Assembly: GCA_015956445.1 (NCBI GenBank)
Contig: WIUZ02000006.1
Location: 2,098,501-2,162,500, forward strand
From: Thelephora terrestris
Taxonomy: Eukaryota > Basidiomycota > Agaricomycetes > Thelephorales > Thelephoraceae
DNA length: 64,000 nucleotides
Direction of reading: 5' to 3'
Below are positions 60,941-64,000 of this stretch, one piece after another. The stretch's first letter is position 1. Every line of letters starts with the position of its first letter. A program made the position numbers and the translations under genes. A model generated the notes under the pieces. The model did no database searches, had not been told where the DNA came from, and saw only the letters and a program-made list of their open reading frames with translations.

Positions 60941-61597
60941 TCATTCGAAAAACTCCAGAATGACAACATCCGATGTCCCATGATGCGTCAACCCAAGGAA
61001 CCGCCCACCCCACTTCGGAGACCAACCGTCCAACCTCCAATGATTGGGCAACCACAAAAGCCGCTTCTTGGTAGGGCTTATTATCCACCCATCGTGCATG
61101 ATTTTGTGTCCACAGGTTGACTTTGAGGATGATTCCCTCGGAGCCATAGTTGGCTCTAGGGGCTCCAGCCTAGTAGCACCTGATTCACTATCCTCAACAA
61201 CTTTTCACCCAGTCTCAGTAAAATGACGATCAGCAGCCCAACCCCAACTCCAGACCTCAAGTCCATCTGGAGTAAATGATGCCAACAAAAGATCATAGGC
61301 AATTTTGACACCTGTGAGACACCTCCCACTAAACAGATCATAAATTTCCAGACCAGAATGGAATGACCCCACTGTTACACCCCACATGAGAAGATGGTTG
61401 GTATTGTGGGAAACTGATATCTTATGGTATTTGTGATGATTGAGTGAAAGTGGTGAATGACTGAAATGTGTCACCCGAATGCTATTATTGACGTCCGCTG
61501 TGGCATCGAGGAGGGACTGTTCCAGAATGCTCCATGTCATGGCCTTTCCTCCACCAACAGCAACAATTGTGTTTTCAGTCATCCCTGTCAGGAACAT
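60941..61597 (-). pseudogene. Relic of a NACHT-WD40 gene (C-terminal WD40 part)
   Basis: On the minus strand, two frames together match the last 200 residues of the intact gene at the window start. From 61597 TIVAVGGGKAMTWSI compares with TVAVAGGGKIINWNL, and GRCLTGVKI with GKRLVGTKV. From about 61130 HDGWIISPTKKRLLWLPNHW compares with HDGWVLSPTQKRLLWLPQHW, ending ...VVILEFFE. There is a frame change between them at about 61200, and nothing of the NACHT or earlier WD40 part is found upstream. It is a 5'-truncated pseudogene, more similar to its relative than the other two relics, so younger. Confidence 0.82.
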
Positions 61598-61774
61598 GGT
61601 ATTTTTAAACTTTTTATAACACGCTCTTTCTTCGAACTCTTCTTACCATTCTTTATGTTTTGAATGCTTCACACTCCTTATCCTTCACTCAATCATTCAA
61701 AACACACACAATCGCGCATACCATTCCCAGCGAATCGTAACAACATGGCTATATACGGTGCTATCAACGTCCCA

Positions 61775-62472
61775 TCAAAAGTCAACTCGATCTACGGCAG
61801 GCCTCATGGTCATCAGTGTTCCATCCCGGAGATCAAAGAACCGGCCCCTCCTTGCAAGGATCTCTCCAAACATGGCGTCACCATCTTCCGCGCTCAACTG
61901 AACGTCTAGTTCAAGCCGATATGAAGAGATGCCTTCGTACGGACTGATCAGCCTCCCAGATGTCACCGAACTGCGGAACACCTGGTCCCACATCTCCATC
62001 ACCGGGTGACTGCTTGGCAGCGCTGTTGACGTAGTCAAAGAGAGACCCTCTATCTCCCTCATCAGAGGCCTGACCGGGATCCTGTACTGCGATTCGGGTG
62101 AGGTGCCTTCGCTGGACCTCGGACTGGACCTGTTGGTTGGGACGGTTGACCCGATATCGAAATCCCCATCCCTCATCTCGACCAAACTGGCACCATCCAA
62201 CTCAACTGGACGCGGGTAAGGATTAGCCGAAGGCGCCATACGATGAGCAACACGGTGTCGAGAGCGTTTACAACGCTGCCCTGTTACCACCGGACGTACC
62301 TCGGCGACCCTCGGAGCATCTTCGGCCTGGTCAACGACCATGACCTCATCCTCGATCTTGACCAGCTGACTGATCAACTGCAGCGGGCAACGCTGACAGT
62401 TCTCCTTGTCGGACTCAGCCAGAGTGGAAGCCAGAGCCGGAGTCGGAACGGGACACTGGGGGCAGACCCCTA
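61775..62472 (-). CDS. C4-cysteine reading frame, unknown, perhaps element-derived
   Basis: A minus-strand frame is open for about 230 codons from a likely acceptor (TAAGTAG) at about 62470 to a stop at 61775. It begins GVCPQCPVP and has a second pair ENCQRCPLQ 18 residues on, a spacing that could bind one zinc. An acidic stretch (VKIEDEVMVVDQAED), a basic stretch (RCKRSRHRVAHR) and a Ser/Thr-rich middle follow. There is no start codon in the exon before the cysteines, and no upstream exon was found in the repeat-rich DNA beyond. No family recognised. It borders AT-rich repeats, so it could be part of a mobile element. Confidence 0.4.
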
Positions 62473-63290
62473 CTTACCCGGTAGGCAAATTGAGAGTTTT
62501 TCAAGAGTTTTTAAACAATTTGCTCAACACAAGCCCACAGCTCTAACTGAGAGTATTTTCAAAAAATGCCCGCATATTTGTCCTCAAAAAACCCAGTAGG
62601 TATGTTCTTAATTTACCCAGGTTTCATTGTAAACAGAGCCTCCTAGGTTATTTTTTAATTTACTCACAAAAAACCCGCTCAAAAACCCACCAGTCAATTT
62701 GTGTTCACATTGAAATACAATTTTAAAATTTACTCGGTAGGCCAATTTATTATGAAATCTTACCATACCCGGAGGGTTTGGCAAGAGTTTTTTTTTTATG
62801 TGCCCGAAATTTGCACTTTTGCAACACGGCGGGTAATCTTTGAACTTACTAGCGGCGTAAGTTGAGAATTTGCCCGAAATGAGCGCTCCATGAGCCTCCC
62901 GCATTCTTTGAAGGCTCTTTCACAAATTACCCCGGTATTTGCACAAAGCGAACCCGCCGTGTTGAACCGAAGGTCTGTGCCCGGCAACGGGTCAACCGGC
63001 TCCACCGCTTCGTGCGAGAGCCGATGCCGGAGAGCGCTGGATAAGCGACCCGAAGGGACGGTGTCACATCAGTGACCCGATCGCAGTAGTCCTTATTAAA
63101 AACATTAATGTTTTAGGAGTTTTTGTCGCAAATTTGAATGATTTTTCTCATGAGTTTTTGAATGGCCTGAGGGGGGATATTTTACTCATAAAGTTTTAAT
63201 GGAAATTATGGGGGGGACTGGGACCCAGCTTACTGGGCACTGGTGCTCCCAATTAGGCAGGTGCCGACAGTGTGGGTGGCCCGGGAGAGT
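62473..63290. other. Repeat-rich, partly palindromic stretch
   Basis: Loosely repeated ACCCGGTAGGCAAATT / ACCCGGAGGGTTTGG words followed by AAGAGTTTTT recur at 62477, 62591, 62739 and 62766. It also contains the inverted repeat listed next. No coding signal. Confidence 0.5.
62822..62964. repeat. 13-bp perfect inverted repeat, 143-bp span
   Basis: CAACACGGCGGGT (62822-62834) and ACCCGCCGTGTTG (62952-62964) are exact reverse complements 117 bases apart. Imperfect pairing (GGTAAT with ATTACC) continues just inside. It could be the ends of a small MITE-like insertion; no flanking target duplication was found. Confidence 0.6.
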
Positions 63291-64000
63291 GGATTGCTTA
63301 TATAATAAAAATTAAAAAATTCAGGAAAATTCCAGAAAATTCTGGAAAAATTCCAAAAATTATTAGAAAATTCCCACGGGTGTCAGGGAGGGCAGAAAAT
63401 GAAAAATGGACTGTGGGAATTTCCGATCAAAATTTCCCAAAAAGGAAATTTTTGATGGCTTACATAAGCAACTCAAAAAAGATTTTGATATTGAATTTTC
63501 TTTTTGGGAAATTTTGATGGCTGACATAAGCAGGTCAGTGACTGAAAAAAGTGGGTGTTGCTTATGTAATCAGGTCATGTGACCGACCAAAAAAGGAAAG
63601 TTTTGATGGCTTACATCAGCATCTCAAAAATGCTTTTGGAGGGGTCTTTCCTAAAAAGGAATTTCTTTTTTAGGAAATATTTGATGGATTACCAAAAAAA
63701 GAAATTTTGATGGCTTACATAAGCAACTCAAAAATGATTCTGGCAAAAATTACCTAAAAAGGAAATTATATGCTAGAAAATTCGGAAAAATGCCAGAAAA
63801 ATCCTAAAAAATACTGAAAAAACTCCCACACGTCTAGAAAGTGCCCAAAATGGTAAATTATTCCCAGAAATATTCAAAAAATTGTTTTTCTGGCTGGAAA
63901 AATCAGGAAAAATTCCAAAAAAAATCCAAAAATTCCAGAGTATAGATAAATATTTTATAAAAATTATTCCAATTTTTTTGGTCCATTGAATAGCCCATAA
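63291..64000. repeat. AT-rich repeat array, runs off the window
   Basis: A block of about 30 bp, TTTTGATGGCTTACATAAGCA followed by (A/T)CTCAAAAA, occurs at 63451-63480, 63512-63532 (shortened), 63601-63630 and 63704-63733, with a partial copy near 63680. Spacing is irregular (about 60-105 bp). TGCTTATGTAA, the reverse complement of its centre, lies at about 63553, making hairpins with the nearby copies. Around it are runs of AAATTCCAGAAAA-type words. Composition is far more AT-rich than the rest of the window. Confidence 0.75.

Noticed and set aside
63451-63733. CRISPR-like array
   Set aside because: Eukaryotic DNA, irregular spacing, degenerate repeats and inverted copies; a simple interspersed repeat.

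Overview
The window is nuclear DNA of a filamentous fungus, almost certainly a basidiomycete of the Agaricomycetes. The grounds are gene structure (many exons split by introns of about 47-75 bp, nearly all with GT-AG ends) and gene content: a NACHT-WD40 (STAND/NLR-type) receptor, a DUF6533-like seven-helix family, F-box/LRR families and a fungal Tse2-type ADP-ribosyltransferase-fold gene. Gene models were built by following reading frame and intron phase across splice sites, and exon coordinates are given wherever the phases close exactly.

Layout. 1-8.6 kb: the 3' part of a NACHT-WD40 gene, COQ6 (ubiquinone hydroxylase) and SEC6 (exocyst), the last two head to head on a 202-bp promoter. 9.7-11.0 kb: a Tse2-like gene converging on a doubtful small gene. 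11.9-20 kb, minus strand: an F-BAR/RhoGAP protein (RGD1-like), a gene-poor stretch, and NUP85. 20-21.4 kb: a probable but unresolved minus-strand gene. 21.6-22.8 kb: a divergent histone H4-H3 pair in which H3 has an altered tail. 22.8-26.8 kb: decayed DNA holding a NACHT relic and a degenerate inverted duplication. 26.8-29.5 kb: a small gene of unknown function that has no start codon in its main exon, and an SLC35F-type transporter.

31.2-40.9 kb: four tandem copies, about 2.5 kb each, of a DUF6533-like membrane-protein gene with its promoter; the copies differ in a splice donor, in stop codons and in integrity. 41.0-43.2 kb: three compact housekeeping genes (complex I ESSS/NDUFB11 subunit, a SET-domain protein, ribosomal protein eL30). 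43.2-53.6 kb: a second NACHT relic, then a family cluster of F-box-like/LRR genes on the minus strand (two close paralogues, one classical F-box gene, one more diverged paralogue, one truncated copy). 53.8-58.9 kb: AGX1 (alanine-glyoxylate aminotransferase) and QNS1 (glutamine-dependent NAD synthetase). 59-64 kb: gene-poor, with a WD40-end relic of the NACHT family, a C4-cysteine reading frame and an AT-rich repeat array running off the window.

The housekeeping genes (COQ6, SEC6, NUP85, histones, eL30, ESSS, QNS1, AGX1) are intact and close together. The spaces between them hold fast-evolving lineage-specific families (NACHT-WD40, DUF6533-like, F-box/LRR) that show duplication, truncation and decay. 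Family names come from recognised motifs and recalled family features; no database search was run.
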